DNA of 64,000 nucleotides, from positions 5,022,001 to 5,086,000 of the forward strand of contig OX388320.1 in assembly GCA_947579605.1 (NCBI GenBank). Direction: 5' to 3'. Origin of the DNA: Athripsodes cinereus. Its lineage: Eukaryota > Arthropoda > Insecta > Trichoptera > Leptoceridae. Shown here piece after piece: positions 1 to 12,500 of the stretch; within the stretch, counting starts at the first letter, position 1, and each line of letters opens with the position of its first letter. The notes under the pieces were generated by a model. It saw only the letters and a program-made list of their open reading frames with translations, had not been told where the DNA came from and did no database searches. A program made the translations under genes and the position numbers.

Positions 1-179
1 TATTATTATTTCGTCTCTCTATCATAATATGTTATTTGCTGGAAAGAATAATGCCTCTGAATTGATACAGTTAACTCCAATTTTATTTGGTATTTGGTAA
101 AATTTGAATGTTTGTGTGATATATTTTTGGTCAATTGATGAAATTTAGAAAATTAAAGTACCCATCAAGACATATCTTA

Positions 180-310
180 CCAATGGAGTAACCAGCAGAC
201 TAACTGCGTGTAATAAACATACAATTTGTCCTCTAGATAATAAATAATAAATTTATTTATGTAGCAGTATTTTAAGAATATCATAATATGTCATAAAATT
301 TACCTAACTG
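180..310 (+). repeat. Family E repeat, head only, and flanking low-complexity DNA
   Basis: GGAGTAACCAGCAGACTAAC, TGCGTGTAATAAACATACAA and TTTGTCCTC. A second head occurs at 1020-1060 (AAGTGGGGTAGTCAGCGGAC). Confidence 0.5.
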
Positions 311-320
311 AGCATGAGCC

Positions 321-1000
321 CGTACCAAGGTAAACTGAGTCAGTTTTTAACTTTACTTTGTCTCAGTGTTTTAACATTACTTTGACATTCTTTACTTTAC
401 TTAAAATGTTTAAAATTGGTTGCATATCTCATCGCTGATATTTTTCTGTGCCACGTCCGTTCCTCTCAACGTCAACGACCACTTGGGCAAATACATCCAT
501 GTCTCCCGCGAGGCAATAAGTTCTTCCACTCCTCAACCACCCATCTAAATTAATTATAGTAATTTTCTTACTTGTGTTGTTTTACAAACAACTGCTTTTT
601 GGAGGACATTCGATAGGTTATCAAAGAAATGGAAAATTAGTTCAATAATTCATGGAGAAAGTAGGTACCGAAACACAATCAATATCTCTAGTCTAGCCTA
701 GATGAAAAAGGAAGAGAGGATTAATATGTAGTTTGTGGCTTTGACTGAGCATCCATGTGACTATATTTAAAGACAAGGAAAAAGTAGAAAAAATAGTAGG
801 TTATTGAAGAGCTATTCGTTCCGGAACTTCTCGGGAAATGTCATTATTAAAACTGTTTGCAAAAGTAATTCGTCATGTGGTAAGTTGGCATTTAGTTTCC
901 ACATACAATAATCTCGTAGTAGATAGTAATAATGTAATACAGTGGCGGCTGGTGGGTTGAACGAATGAGGGAGCCGCAAAATTATAAAAAAGAAACATTC
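321..1000. other. Intergenic, no gene seen
   Basis: AT-rich. GCCACGTCCGTTCCTCTCAA at about 450 may be a scrap of an RTE-like LINE end; CAGTGGCGGCTGGTGG at 942 resembles the left end of the hAT at 7.4 kb without a partner. Confidence 0.5.
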
Positions 1001-1309
1001 ATTCATTCGTACTATCACGACAAGTGGGGTAGTCAGCGGACTTACTGCGTGTAAAAAATATGAACCATGATTACAATATGATGTAATATTGTACAAACTT
1101 TCATCAGAAGAAATGAGAAAAGTGTCCAAATGCTCACGAATTAGCTATGTCTTTCTGTGTCCATGGACGAGTTCACCAATTCCTTCATTCTCAGATGACA
1201 TAATTGTCCACCAATCGAAAATTTTTAAATGCAAACCAATAGAAACATACATTTTCATCTGGGATCTCAACTTTCAAATCTTAAATGAATCAAGGTTTCC
1301 CACCTAAGT

Positions 1310-1402
1310 GGCATTAGAACTCAGGAATCGTAGACTCCTATTTATCCGCACATTCAAACCAAAACTGTACTGACGGACAAACTATTGGGCAGACGAACCT
1401 AA
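1310..1402 (-). mobile_element. Degenerate R1-like LINE 3' end
   Basis: Contains the CGGATAAATAGGAGTC block in reverse complement and the GGGCAG block of the same 3' UTR family. It is interrupted or bounded by the palindromic MITE at 1403. Confidence 0.5.
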
Positions 1403-1562
1403 GTCGGATTGCTCGTACAGTCAGTAACGCTACATTATCTCTATGGTAACAACATTATCTCCGTGGTAACAACGGAAATTACTAATGTTGCACCATTGTT
1501 ACCATAGAGATAATGTTGTTACCATGATGATGTAGCGTTACTGACGGTACGAGCGGTCCGAC
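1403..1562. mobile_element. 160-bp palindromic MITE
   Basis: Termini GTCGG...GTAACGCTAC and GTAGCGTTAC...CCGAC pair across the whole length; the inner repeats of GGTAACAACATTATCTC also pair with their complements. No target duplication is clear. Confidence 0.75.
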
Positions 1563-1604
1563 ATATGCCTCTGAAGACCTAGTTAACTAATAATTGATAT
1601 TGAA

Positions 1605-2077
1605 AGGACCCTCCACACACCCGGATATCTCAGGAGTCAAAGACTCCTATTTATCCGCACTTGCAAACAAAAATTTGTCCTCACGGGCGAGCCATATGGG
1701 CAGCCTGAATGGCCGGCCGGCCAAATCCGCCTCGTGGGAATCTTTTAAACTACTGTAAAACTTTCAATATCCCCTTAAGGTAGAGAAACACCAATATTTA
1801 TATTTTTATTAAAATAATACAAGGATCCGAAATAAACACATAGGAAAAAAAAATAACAATAAGTATACCCAATAATCAAAATTTGTTACAAAAAGCAGAA
1901 ATATGATGTCCAGAAACTTTAAAGGATCCAATATAGAGAGCGCAGGAGTCACCGGTACCAGAGTAATGTGAAAACTATTCTCCCTCCCGAAGGGGACATC
2001 CCAACCAATGCTACTCTCCACCAAGGGAGATAGGACGCACAAGAACGAAAAACGAGTTCGCCACACGAAAACGAAAA
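1605..2077 (-). mobile_element. R1-like LINE 3' UTR fragment
   Basis: Minus-strand copy related to the 3' UTR at 9.6-10.1 kb: shared CTCCACCAAGGGAGA, ACGAGTTCGC, GGGCAGCCTGA, CCGGCCGGCCAAA-type block and terminal stem-loop (1623-1657). No coding part remains. A perfect 18-bp hairpin sits at its 5' junction (2078-2120). Confidence 0.75.
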
Positions 2078-2120
2078 ATGAACATTTTGTTATCATAATA
2101 ATTGATAACAAAATGTTCAT
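2078..2120. repeat. Perfect 18-bp inverted repeat, 7-bp loop
   Basis: ATGAACATTTTGTTATCA at 2078-2095 and its exact reverse complement at 2103-2120, at the 5' truncation point of the adjacent LINE fragment. Confidence 0.9.
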
Positions 2121-3294
2121 AATATTTTCAGTTTTTAATACAGAATAATATTGAGTTTATGATGGGAGGGAGAGTTACAACGCAAGAACCGCCGCTGAAT
2201 GTAGGCACTAGATAGGTATATAAATATATTTAATGGATGCCGGTTATCGGTCACCGTTGTGAGCGAATTTAGCAAATTATGATTGGTGTGCTGCGGTCGA
2301 AAGCGAGGGGAAATGACGAATAAAAGTAATAATATTATTAAAATGTATGTATACCTATAATGGCCACACAATAAATAATTACAATACATCATAAATAGTT
2401 TAGTTCGTCTGCAAATATAATCCATTTTTATATCCAATTAGGGAAGTTCGTCAGGCCTGAATCCCATAAAAATATAATAATAAAATTTATTCATCAACAT
2501 AGTACAAGACAACATATCATATATAAATCGTTAAAATGACATTTGAAATACTAAAAAATAACCAAAATTTTGACCCTACACAGCATCTTAGAACTGGTGT
2601 TAAGGGCCTGAAAATCTTCTTTTATATTTGTCTTCAAAAAAACATAATTTTAGTCTTGTTAAAATCTTGACACATATTGTACCTACATCATATCCCTATT
2701 CATATTTTTTCACAGCCTTGGAACAATGCCTGTTTTATTAAAATTGGTATGAACATATTTTGAATCGACGATTCGCTTGGACCCGATGTCCATTTTTTTT
2801 TAGTTTCTAGTCTATGATTATGCTGTCTTATGCGACTATAAGCGAGCGGCTTATTAATTTTACCCTCGACAACATCGGGTATAATTTCTAGTACTAATGT
2901 AATTATTCCATAGAGAGCGTTCAGATTAACGGAATCACATTTTTTTTATTGTTATACAACAGTTATGAAAATTATTTTTTTATTATCAATAAAACTCAAA
3001 TAGAAGAGCGCGGGGGGGGGGAGGAGTGAGGTTGCAATTTATTGTTAAAATGCATTTTAGCATGTCATAAAATATTGCTATCACACAATTAAAATTATCC
3101 GTTCTTTATAATATAATGCTTGGTATTCTATCCATCCTGAATGGCTCAATTTTATTGGGACGGTATAAAGTATAAGTCCCCCATTCTATTCCGTAATTTT
3201 TCGAGTGTCCTGTAGAAGGCAGGTGTTCGAAATAAATCATTTTATAAATTACATTCAGCGATGAGGTACCTATGCCACCTATCCTGACTATTTT
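2121..3294. other. Intergenic, no gene seen
   Basis: AT-rich, with a run of about ten G at 3013. Only short chance ORFs. Confidence 0.6.
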
Positions 3295-3805
3295 AGAAAT
3301 TTACCGAGAAATTTCTCGATAAATTTCTCGAAGTAGAGAATTTTCGGAGATTTTTTTTTTATTTTCTATTTAACAGTATAATAATAATAAATACTTTATT
3401 CAACCAATCAATAACAGTGTATAAATGTTGAGACAATTTATCACCAATATGGCTACATTTAATTATGGAAACAAAAAAATGTTAGGTATTTACTTAAAAA
3501 AGTGCTAATAACTGATAAAAAATCTTGATGTTTGACACCCCACATGCCCATATTTAAGTTTAAAAAAAATTGCAGGTACATACATGGAAAAAAGTGTTAA
3601 TAACCTCTGATTTGGGCCTTGATCAGCCCCACAAATTTTTAGATCAATCAGGTTGGCTGCGAAGTGTACTGGGCGAAAGGTCAAAATGCCACTAAGAAAA
3701 ATTATGGAGAGAAATTTCTCTTCCATCAGAGGAGAAATTCTCGGAGAAATTTCTCGTTCTCGAGAAATTTCTTTGGAGAATTTTCTCTTCCCACATCATT
3801 AGCTG
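3295..3805. mobile_element. Probable non-autonomous element with GAGAAATTTCTC subterminal palindromes
   Basis: Clusters of GAGAAATTTCTCG at 3306-3335 and 3709-3790 bracket a 370-bp interior without ORF. Layout resembles the CCCGGG-bearing hAT at 15.7 kb. Ends and TSD not determined. Confidence 0.5.
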
Positions 3806-3834
3806 TAGGTAAGTACCTATAAGTCTCTATCTAT

Positions 3835-3990
3835 ATTCTGTCTACACCATCACAACATTTTACATTAGTGGAGCAGCCAGTGAACCAACTGCTTATAATG
3901 TGCATATGTATCGTCCTCTCCGTGCCAATTAAAGTCAAGACATTCAGAATGGGTGACATAGCTCCGTCGCTAAATTGAAGTTGTGTTAAA
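3835..3990 (+). repeat. Interspersed repeat family E
   Basis: CACCATCACAAC, GCAGCCAGTGAACCAACTGC, GTCCTCTCCGTGCCAATTAA and ATTCAGAATGGGTGACATAG; the family is recognised by GTGGGGTAGCCAGCAGACCA and CATACAAGTTGTCC. Confidence 0.6.
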
Positions 3991-4539
3991 TATCTTAATT
4001 CTGATGTTTTACGATTATTAATAAAACGTTGACGAGCCATTTTAGGGAAACAATTCTTTCATAATGTCCAGTTTTTTTTGTTATTTTATTTGTAAAATTT
4101 CATTTAAATGAGGAAGTATACTGATAGAAACACATAATTATGTTTAATTATTTTATATCATAGGATCTTTGAATGTTTTATCTTTATGTAAACCTAGTTT
4201 TAAATCTTAATATTACAGATGCTAAAGTCTATGATTTAATTTTATTATAAGTTTAATGTAAATTAATAATTTAAATTATCTTTGATATTCTAATAATTAT
4301 CTATCTTTTATGTTTGTATTTTATTAAAATGTTTGATATTGTTCCTATACATAAAATTTGTGTCTGAGCACGCTATGTGAAATAATGTTTAAGTTTGTAG
4401 AAGGAGTAAGCAGCTTATGTGTTTAATTTATAAATTATTATTTTTAACAGGACACTCGAAAACTTATAGTGAAAAACTTATTCTTGCCGGGGACTCCAAG
4501 GATATGTATAAGTACCTAATAAGTTATCCAGGCGTTATT
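3991..4539. other. Intergenic, no gene seen
   Basis: Very AT-rich, no ORF or repeat recognised. Confidence 0.6.
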
Positions 4540-5029
4540 ATTTTTTTTTAAGGGCAGCACCCGCCACATACCTCGTGCCGTACCTAGAGATATGTATCTC
4601 CATAACGACACACACATGCACAAACAGGATTTAATGTCGCATTAAAGCGAGAAATGCTGCCCCGAGGGAGCACTCTAGATTTAGCGGCCACACACCAAAA
4701 ATTTTGTTGCAAAAAGGGAAGGGAAGAAATGGGAATATGCCATCTTCTCTATGCAGTATCGCTAGTTACTTGAAGGGGATATTAGGCTACCAAAGAAAGT
4801 ACAGAAGTTTTTGAAGGCGAAAAAGTTTTTCCTTGTGGCCACTAAGTCCGCATGTCCTACAGGTCCAGAGGATGGACCACGAACAGCAACGAGTATCTCC
4901 TCTCTTTTCCTACTGATGTCGGTGTGGGAACAATCCCACAAAATATTTTCCGACGTTTGGGATTCAGAGTGACAGAAATTACACGAAGGGGATGATGGAT
5001 GGCGTTATTACTATAAATGATTCTACAAT
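4540..5029 (-). mobile_element. R1/I-like LINE C terminus and 3' UTR
   Basis: CNFCHSESQTSENILWDCSH is a zinc knuckle of the R1/I type, followed by DLVATRKNFFAFKNFC and a stop; the UTR has GGGGCAGCATTTCTCGCTTT. Confidence 0.55.
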
Positions 5030-5280
5030 CCAGGTCGCATTTTGGGCTCCTATAGATCATACCTGTAAGACTGGTGGTGGTCCTGTGCTGCTGTTGGCCA
5101 GTTCTAGATGCCAATGACTTGTACATCCTTATTCACACCTGACACCATCCAGCTATCGAAGCTTCGGCCTTTCTGGTTTTCTTCAACATTTTACAGATGT
5201 GCCATTCAATAGCCTTCTTGGAATGTCCTCCTTACTCATTTGTTGCACGTGTTCAGCCCACTTAAGTTTCCCAATTAAAA
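5030..5280 (-). mobile_element. RTE/BovB-like LINE fragment
   Basis: KLKWAEHVQQMSKEDIPRRL, RKPERPKLR and DVQVIGI-NWPTAAQD match the C-terminal GHVxRM...RGRPKLRW...RDR pattern, with stops. Confidence 0.6.
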
Positions 5281-6177
5281 TTTCATATGCTTGGACTTTT
5301 ATATTTTTACCTTTTGTATTTTAACTTGTACCTTGACCTAATATTTTTATGATTTCAGATACCGAGTGAACAAATACTTCGCCTAGAAATATTAATTTAT
5401 TTGTAGAAATTTGAAGACCGAAAAAAATGTATTTAGTTTTAAAATTTCCATAATAGTCTTAATCCCCTAATCTAAGCAAACAGCTAGTAGGTGCGTTGAA
5501 AATACGTAACTGTAAGCTACTTTTAAGTCTTTATTGTTAAAATAAAGAGCTGGTGCACATTAACGGTTGTATTTATATTCGGGAAGAATTTTGTCAAAGG
5601 GAGTCCTTCAGGCCAACCTTGAGTCCTTCCTTAGAAAGAATTTGCGTGAAGAGCATGGATTACATAGGAACTGAAATTCCTGTAACATGCGTGAGAGAGG
5701 GTGCAACCCTTAATGTGTGTTACAAATAAAGTCTCCATGCCTAGGTATTATACAATACTAGGTATATTCATAATAAATATTACACAGGTAGCCTTTTAGA
5801 ATAGTCAATAGATGGCAGTAGATATTGTCTCTGATATAGGTGTGTATGTAGGTATATGTAATATCCATTACTATTGTATCAATCTACACCGTGTATTATT
5901 CCGTATGACGGATATATTATGTACTATGTGTTATTATATTGTATAGTTAAGATGTGGTACCTATCTCTAGTATATTGTAAGTACCTATGTAGGTATGTGT
6001 ATGTAGGTAGTGTTACATGCTCGGTAGGTACTTAGCATTTCTTATAGCTGTTAAACTGTCTCTTAAAGGTGGCTGTGTGAGGTTACATCGCGCCCAGATA
6101 TTTACTATTTATTTTACAATTGTAATTTCATTATAGAGTCGGTACAAAAAAACAATTTTTTTATATACATAATACTA
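5281..6177. other. Intergenic, no gene seen
   Basis: AT-rich, ending in TAGGTA/TACCTA-type low-complexity sequence around 5.75-6.03 kb. Confidence 0.6.
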
Positions 6178-6458
6178 TCACGCCGCTTTCCTCGCGGGGT
6201 AGGCAGAAGGGACTTCCTTCTATCCTTGCATACATCTTTCGCTTCCATTACTGACATACAATTCCTCATGCATGTTCTCCTGTTCAATGTACTCAACACG
6301 TGGCCGTCCTATAGGATTTGCTTTAGATGATCTTGCCATTTGATCCTCGGCCGTCCACGTCTCCGAGTACCATTCTTATCAGCCAAATATATCTTCTTGG
6401 TCATTCTGTCCTCATTCATTCTTTCCACATGCCCCAACCATCGTAATTTATTGAGATT
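6178..6458 (-). mobile_element. RTE-like LINE C-terminal fragment
   Basis: Minus-strand reading gives LRWLGHVERMNEDRMTKKIY, RGRPRIKWQDHLKQIL, LSTLNRRTCMRNCM and VCKDRR, the 3' end of the family ORF, with stops. Confidence 0.7.
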
Positions 6459-7194
6459 TTTTAAGGAAAGAATAAAATTCAAAAACAAAATATAATAATA
6501 ATAATAATAAATGATGAAATCATCATTTATTTGGAACTATTTATTTCCTTTATAAATTTCTTTGTTTAACAATACAATAAAAGAAGAATAACAAAAAAAA
6601 ACGTAAACTTAACAAGTAAAAATTTGAACAACAATAACTATTGAAGTAAGAAAAGAAAAATATTGATATTCGCCTAACAATTGACATCAATTCATGGCTC
6701 CTCCAAAAATATGATTTACAATAACAAATTGTTATTGTCATTGAAAACCATTGTATCATATTTCATTCAATAAATTATATACGAGTATGTAGTATATCTT
6801 TGAAAATAAAAAAAAAATATCGCATGTTTTTTTCGAGGTCTTCTTTATTAGCATTCCCAATACATTACCTGATAACAGCCCTGTACATTCTGTAGTAATA
6901 ATATAATGTAGGTATTACTAATAATAATTATATATAAGTGAAAGTTTTGTCAGGTGGTATAGGTAGGCACACTCACAATATAAGCATATTGTAATAATAT
7001 ACATAATATTAAACATATACATAATATTGTATGTATGTATAGTAATCGTGTGAATGAACGAACTATAGTCAGTCTGATTCTGCTGATACAATCACGGCCA
7101 TATGTAATGGATCACTTTTTTATGCTTTATGTATATTATCATTACGTATGATGCAATTTCTCATTTTTCTAGTAAATCTCTCTCTATCTATCTA
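6459..7194. other. Intergenic, no gene seen
   Basis: AT-rich with ATA/AAT runs; nothing else supported. Confidence 0.6.
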
Positions 7195-8740
7195 TACCCT
7201 CACGCCGTGTCCCAGGAGGGGTAGGCAGAGAAAACGGAACGCCATATAGATCTATCCGTACAAACTTCTTTCGCTCCCTCTACATTCATCCAGTTTCTCA
7301 TACATGTTCGCCGATTTCTCTTACTCAACACGCGGCCGTCCTTTAGGATTTGAGCCACGTGCTCAAGCCACGTGGTTCTTTGCCGTCCGCGCTTCCTCAT
7401 ACCTCCTCTTCAGTAGCGGCTCGTGGGAATGGGTGTGGGGGTGCGCGTAATAGGTAAACTAAAATACCAGAAGCCGTCCCGTGTGACCATACATATTTTT
7501 AGCTATCAAATGATGAATTTCATTCAATCGTTTCTATTTTTTTATGACATTAGGATCAGACCTTTAGGAAATATTAGGAATATCATAAAACATACACGCG
7601 AGATTAAAAAGATAACATTAATTAACAATAGATTATATTGCTAGAAAACTTCCCATTCCCATTGTACATTAATTAAAAAAATATGTGATACAAGTAAAAA
7701 ATAATAGCTATAGTTTCCTACCTTATCACTTATAGAGAAGATCGATCCTCCTATTTTTTTGATGCGCAAAAAAATATTCTTTAATTTAAATATCCTCATA
7801 TAAACAACTAAACTATTTACATATTAATAAATTGTATTATCACTGCTTTGTTAACACTATGTTGAAAATAATTAGCCTGAATAGGTATATTAAACTTGTG
7901 TATAATTAAATATGCTATCAAAATAGTCCAATATAAACAGCCGTAAATACCAACGACACAATGTAAAAATCGGAACTAAAAGTGAAATATTATTTTGCAC
8001 GTCACGCAAAATATGCGAGATGCATAATAATAATAATTTAACACTTCCGATCTATAACGAAGATGAATAAATTATCGACAGACTTCGGTTGAAGGTTCAG
8101 GGTCACACTACTACTTAGACATACCTCTATAGTGTACGTGTACGAGTTGAACGATTTTGTAAGCAGTGCGGCGCACAAACCTCGCCATACAAACTGTATG
8201 GGATGGACAAATTTGACGGTTTTCGCTTGCATCTCTCATTCGTATAGAAAATATCCTATTTGGGTAGTGCGATATCTGGGTCGCACATCGATCGTAAAAA
8301 GTATGGCGTACCGTTTTGATGTCAGTGCGTTTGCTAAATTAAGGCGCTGATTGGTTATTAGCATTTTTGTAAATACTTTCAGAAGCATTAGAAGATAAAA
8401 TTATATTTTATTTGTGATTTTTAGCCAGAATTGTCGGGGGTGCGCTTGATCAGTTGAACCAATGAAGTGGCCGCCAATGCTCCTCTTTAAGACAAATACA
8501 TCCTCTTCGTCATTCTTTCATCTTGCATTCGCTCAACATGTCCAAACCATCGTAACTTATTTACACGCATTCTATTCACAACACTCTTCTAGCATTCGCT
8601 CATTCTCCTGATATCCTCATTCTTCACTATATTTCGCAATGTTTTACCAACCATTCTTTTTAGTGAACGCATCTCCACGGCATTTAATCCACTCTCGTCC
8701 TTCTTCAACCACGTCCAAGTTTCACTTGCATACATAAGTA
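7195..8740 (-). mobile_element. RTE-like LINE C-terminal fragment split by a hAT element
   Basis: Two halves, 8740-8480 and 7410-7195, read continuously when the hAT is removed: LMYASETWTWLKKDESGLNA, then RVNKLRWFGHVERMQDERMT, then RKRGRQRTTWLEHVAQILKD and RRTCMRNWMNVEGAKEVCTD to SAYPSWDTA and stop. Several stops (for example after RRMSEC) show it is dead. Same family as the fragments at 6.2, 14.4, 19.7-20.4, 38.6 and 57.3 kb. Confidence 0.75.
7411..8479. mobile_element. Non-autonomous hAT element, 1,069 bp, 8-bp TSD
   Basis: Left end CAGTAGCGGCTCGTGGG and right end ...GTGGCCGCCAATG are imperfect inverted termini; both are flanked by CTCCTCTT (7403-7410 and 8480-8487). Inside there is no transposase. 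It splits an RTE-like LINE fragment. Confidence 0.75.
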
Positions 8741-9345
8741 TCGGTAAAGGTCTATCGACTTAACAACGCCGATCGCTATTGTATTAGTGAGTTCTAGACG
8801 TATACGTATAGGCCCAAAATCAAAAAATGTTATTGTGTGAGTGTATACCAATAAGGGCAGGGTCATAAACAGAGCCCTTTGTTGTTTACTGGTGTGCAAG
8901 TCAGTACCGTTGAAAGCTCTCGTACTGGAAGGTTGTTTCTTAGCGCACGGTGACCACACGCTGTAAATAAATTTAATTTTTTAATTTTATTTTGGTATGT
9001 TTTGCAGAGGTAAAAAGGTATATTTTCAGGTAGATGTGTGGTATGTTCAAGTATGAATACAATAGGTAAGTAGACATGGGATATGGACATAACTCACACT
9101 AATAGGAAATGCTAATGTGTGGACTAAGTGTAAAAGGTAATACTATATTGTACGGTTATACTAAAAATCTAATATTGCTTAATTACGATGCACTGTCATG
9201 GGTTGTGACTCAGAACATAATTACTTAAAATAATATCTATTTACTTCGTACAAGACATGAGGCCACGTGGTCACCCTACAATTTTTGTTACTAATACAAT
9301 AGCGATCGGCGTTGTTATCTCGATAGAACTCTACCAGAATGGTAT
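8736..9345. repeat. Inverted repeat of about 45 bp, 0.5 kb apart
   Basis: AACAACGCCGATCGCTATTG at about 8763 and its reverse complement at about 9300, within arms of about 45 bp with few mismatches. The arms lie next to the LINE fragment at 8.5-8.74 kb, so they may be LINE-derived inverted duplication rather than transposon termini. The stretch between has no gene. Confidence 0.65.
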
Positions 9346-9404
9346 TATGCACCAGCAGTTAATTATACATTTTTCAAATCCATCTCTATCTATCTATCTA
9401 TATT

Positions 9405-9510
9405 CTATACTACTACGACATCTCAGAAAAGTGGGGTAGCCAGTAGACCAACTGTAGTCAATAAACATACAAGTTGTCCCCTCTTTGCCACAAATAATAA
9501 GGTATTTAGT
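9405..9510 (+). repeat. Family E repeat
   Basis: AAGTGGGGTAGCCAGTAGAC, CAACTGTAGTCAATAAACAT and ACAAGTTGTCCCCTCTTTGC. Confidence 0.65.
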
Positions 9511-9559
9511 ATATTTGCACTTCTTCATCATTATCTTGGAGATTTTTGTCTTATAATAA

Positions 9560-12500
9560 CCATAATAAACTTTATTGCACAAAATAATAACAAACAATAT
9601 ACATTGAAGGAGACCCACCGACCACCCGGATAGCGCAGAAGTCTGGGGACTTCCATTTATCCGAATTCTACACTGCACAAAGTTTGTCCACACCGGAGGC
9701 GCCATAGTGGGCAGCCTGAGGGGCTGGCCGGCCAAAAACAACCCCGTGTGTGGAATCTTTTGACTACACTCCTTCGATGTCCCTCTAGCCGAGAGAAGCA
9801 AATACATTCATAATTTATTTAAAAAAAAAACTAACAATATATTTATAAAGGCATTTCCTTAACCTAGATAACAAATCAATACTCAAAACAAAATAATAGA
9901 AATAAAAATTAAAAGAAATAAAAAAATGAGCAGAGAGCCGAGTTGAGGTGTCCGGAAACTTCTTTAGGTATTCATGCCGGTGAACCCGAGGGTCGCTGAT
10001 ACTGGAGTCTTCACAGACACGCTTCCCTCCCCAAGGGACATCCCTCCCAGACCTAAGACTCTCCACCAAGGGAGACAGGACAGCACAAAAGACGAAGAAA
10101 CGAGTTCGCTCGCGACAGCCACGATCACACAAGGCAAAATCAACCATCAAGCTCATCCAGGTAAGCCGGGGGTAAGCCCGGCTCACGCAGAAGGTCCCAC
10201 CGAGACACCCAGACATCCGTAAATTCCAAGAAGGCCCTGAAATTTCTCGGACTAATCATTAATTCCCCAGACCAAACGGGTCTCGGAGTATCATCACTCA
10301 GACTATCAATCATTACATCCCTCGCATCCGTCATCATTGGGCACTCCCACAGGATATGCCCCGCAAACTGAGCTCCCGTCCCACAAACACACCACGGGTC
10401 GTCCGTCAGCCCTAACTCAAAGAGCTTGGCTTTAAACTCCCCGTGTCCCGTCACCAACTGCACGGCAAAGTGATTGAAGGACAGGAAGCGCCTTTTAATC
10501 CTCTCTCTTACTTCCGGAAGAAAATCGTAGACAAGTCTAGCGGTTCTCCCCCGGTCCCATCTTTCCTGCCACACATCCAAGGTTCTTTCTCTGATTTGGC
10601 TGAAGGCCCTACTAATTCCCCTGTTCCCGGGTTCCGTCTGAACGGAAATACCAAGATATTCAGTCCCACCATCCGCCATGATCTTACGCCTGGCCACACT
10701 GTCTAGGACTTCCAAATCAGCGGGTAGCACGCCAGCGATAACAGGAAGGCCATCGCTAGCGGCAGTACGATACGCACCTGTGACGGCGAGCAGCGGGAGT
10801 CTCTGTCCCCTCAAGACTGCCGTAGATACGGAGCCTACCGAAAGTCTATGAGACCAAACCCGAGCAGCATACGTAACTTGCGCCACGTACGTCGCCCGAT
10901 ATATGGCCCTTACAGTCCCCGAACGCAGGCCCCATGTACCACGACTAAGTCGGCGAAGGGTGAAGAAAAGTACCTTCGCCCTCTCGGCAGTCGCTCTCAC
11001 GTGAGGAAGAAAGGAAGAACCCCTGTCCAGAACAACTCCCAAGTACCGGACTTCATCGACCACCCTTACGGGTGTTCCACTCATCCGGAGAACCGGATTT
11101 CTGCCCCTTCCAAGCGCTCCCTTCAACCACATCGCGGAGGTCTTGCTCGGCGAGAAGACAAGCCTATTCACACTGCCCCACGTCAGGATGCGCTCGATCG
11201 CGGTTTTAAAATTGTCCTCAATCGCTCTCCTCGTGCTGCCAGACAGCAAGAGAAGAGCATCGTCAGCATAAGCGAAAATCGTACAGCCAGGAGGAAGATC
11301 TATTTTCAAAAGGTCATCGAAGAGGACGTTCCACAAGAATGGTCCGAGGACCGAGCCCTGCGGACAGCCCATATCTACAACCCGTTCAACCAAGTGTCCC
11401 GCGTGGGTGATCACAACTGACCTGTCGCTGAAGTAGCTGCTGATTACATTAAACAGCCAGCGAGGACATCCCCGTATCTTCAGTTTGGCCAGTATGAGTG
11501 GCCACCACGCATTGTCGAAAGCCCCAGCTATGTCAAGGAAGACACCCAGCACATTTTTCTCCTTACTGTCATCCCTCCACTTCATGCAGGCATCAATGGC
11601 GTGCTCTGTGGATAAGCCCCGGCTAAAACCAAACTGCTTAGGATCTCCGGGCACAAGGGCCCCATCTAGCCGGTTCCTCACCAAGATCTCAAGTATCTTG
11701 CCAAAGGAAGGCAGCAGAGTGATAGGCCTATACGCCTTGAGATCCGACAGAGGCTTATCGTTGCCTTTGGGGATTACCCTAAGCAAACCTCTCTTCCATA
11801 CTTTTGGAAACACTCCCTGTCGCAGACAGGCCCGGAAAAGTCCCAACATTTCAGCCGGACAGAATCTCCAGACCTGCTTCACAATCACACCATTCACTCT
11901 GTCAATTCCAGGTGCCTTCTTTGGTCCTAATCTTTTGACGATTTCACCCAATTCTTGATGTGTCACATCGTCAATTTCGATTACTGACTCATCGGGGGGG
12001 CAGCGTGATTGGAAACGCAGCGCTGCATGAAATGGTGTGTCCCCCGACATTGAGTCAAGGGGCACCAGACCATCTAATAGCGCCCTGAGTGTGCCGTCAA
12101 TACACACTGTTTCATTATCGCCAGAAACAATACTGGTAAGATAGTGATCAGCAGACCTCTTAGACTTAACCACAGTTCGAGTCACGGACCAAGGGTCGGC
12201 GTTTCCCGTTTCTGTTATCCACTCCTTCCAAGCCGAGGTCTTAGCATGCCTTATGGCTGATTTGAAAGAGCCCCTCGCTCGCTGGAGCCGCTCAAAGAGT
12301 TGCCTCCCAGCTGGAGAGTCCCGCAACACGCTGCCTTTTCTTACCGGGCAGAAGGCCCGTTCGGCGGATTTAAATTGGCGTCTTAAAACCGTGAGTTCCG
12401 GGGTCCACCAATTGGTGGAACGACGTCCCCCAGGCCTGCACCTTCCCAGCGCCACTGTCGCCGCTGAGACGACCGCTGAGTTAAATTTTTCCCCAGCTAC

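Noticed and set aside
812..1129. 105-codon minus-strand ORF
   Set aside because: Low-complexity composition, overlaps a family E repeat head, no splice or promoter support.
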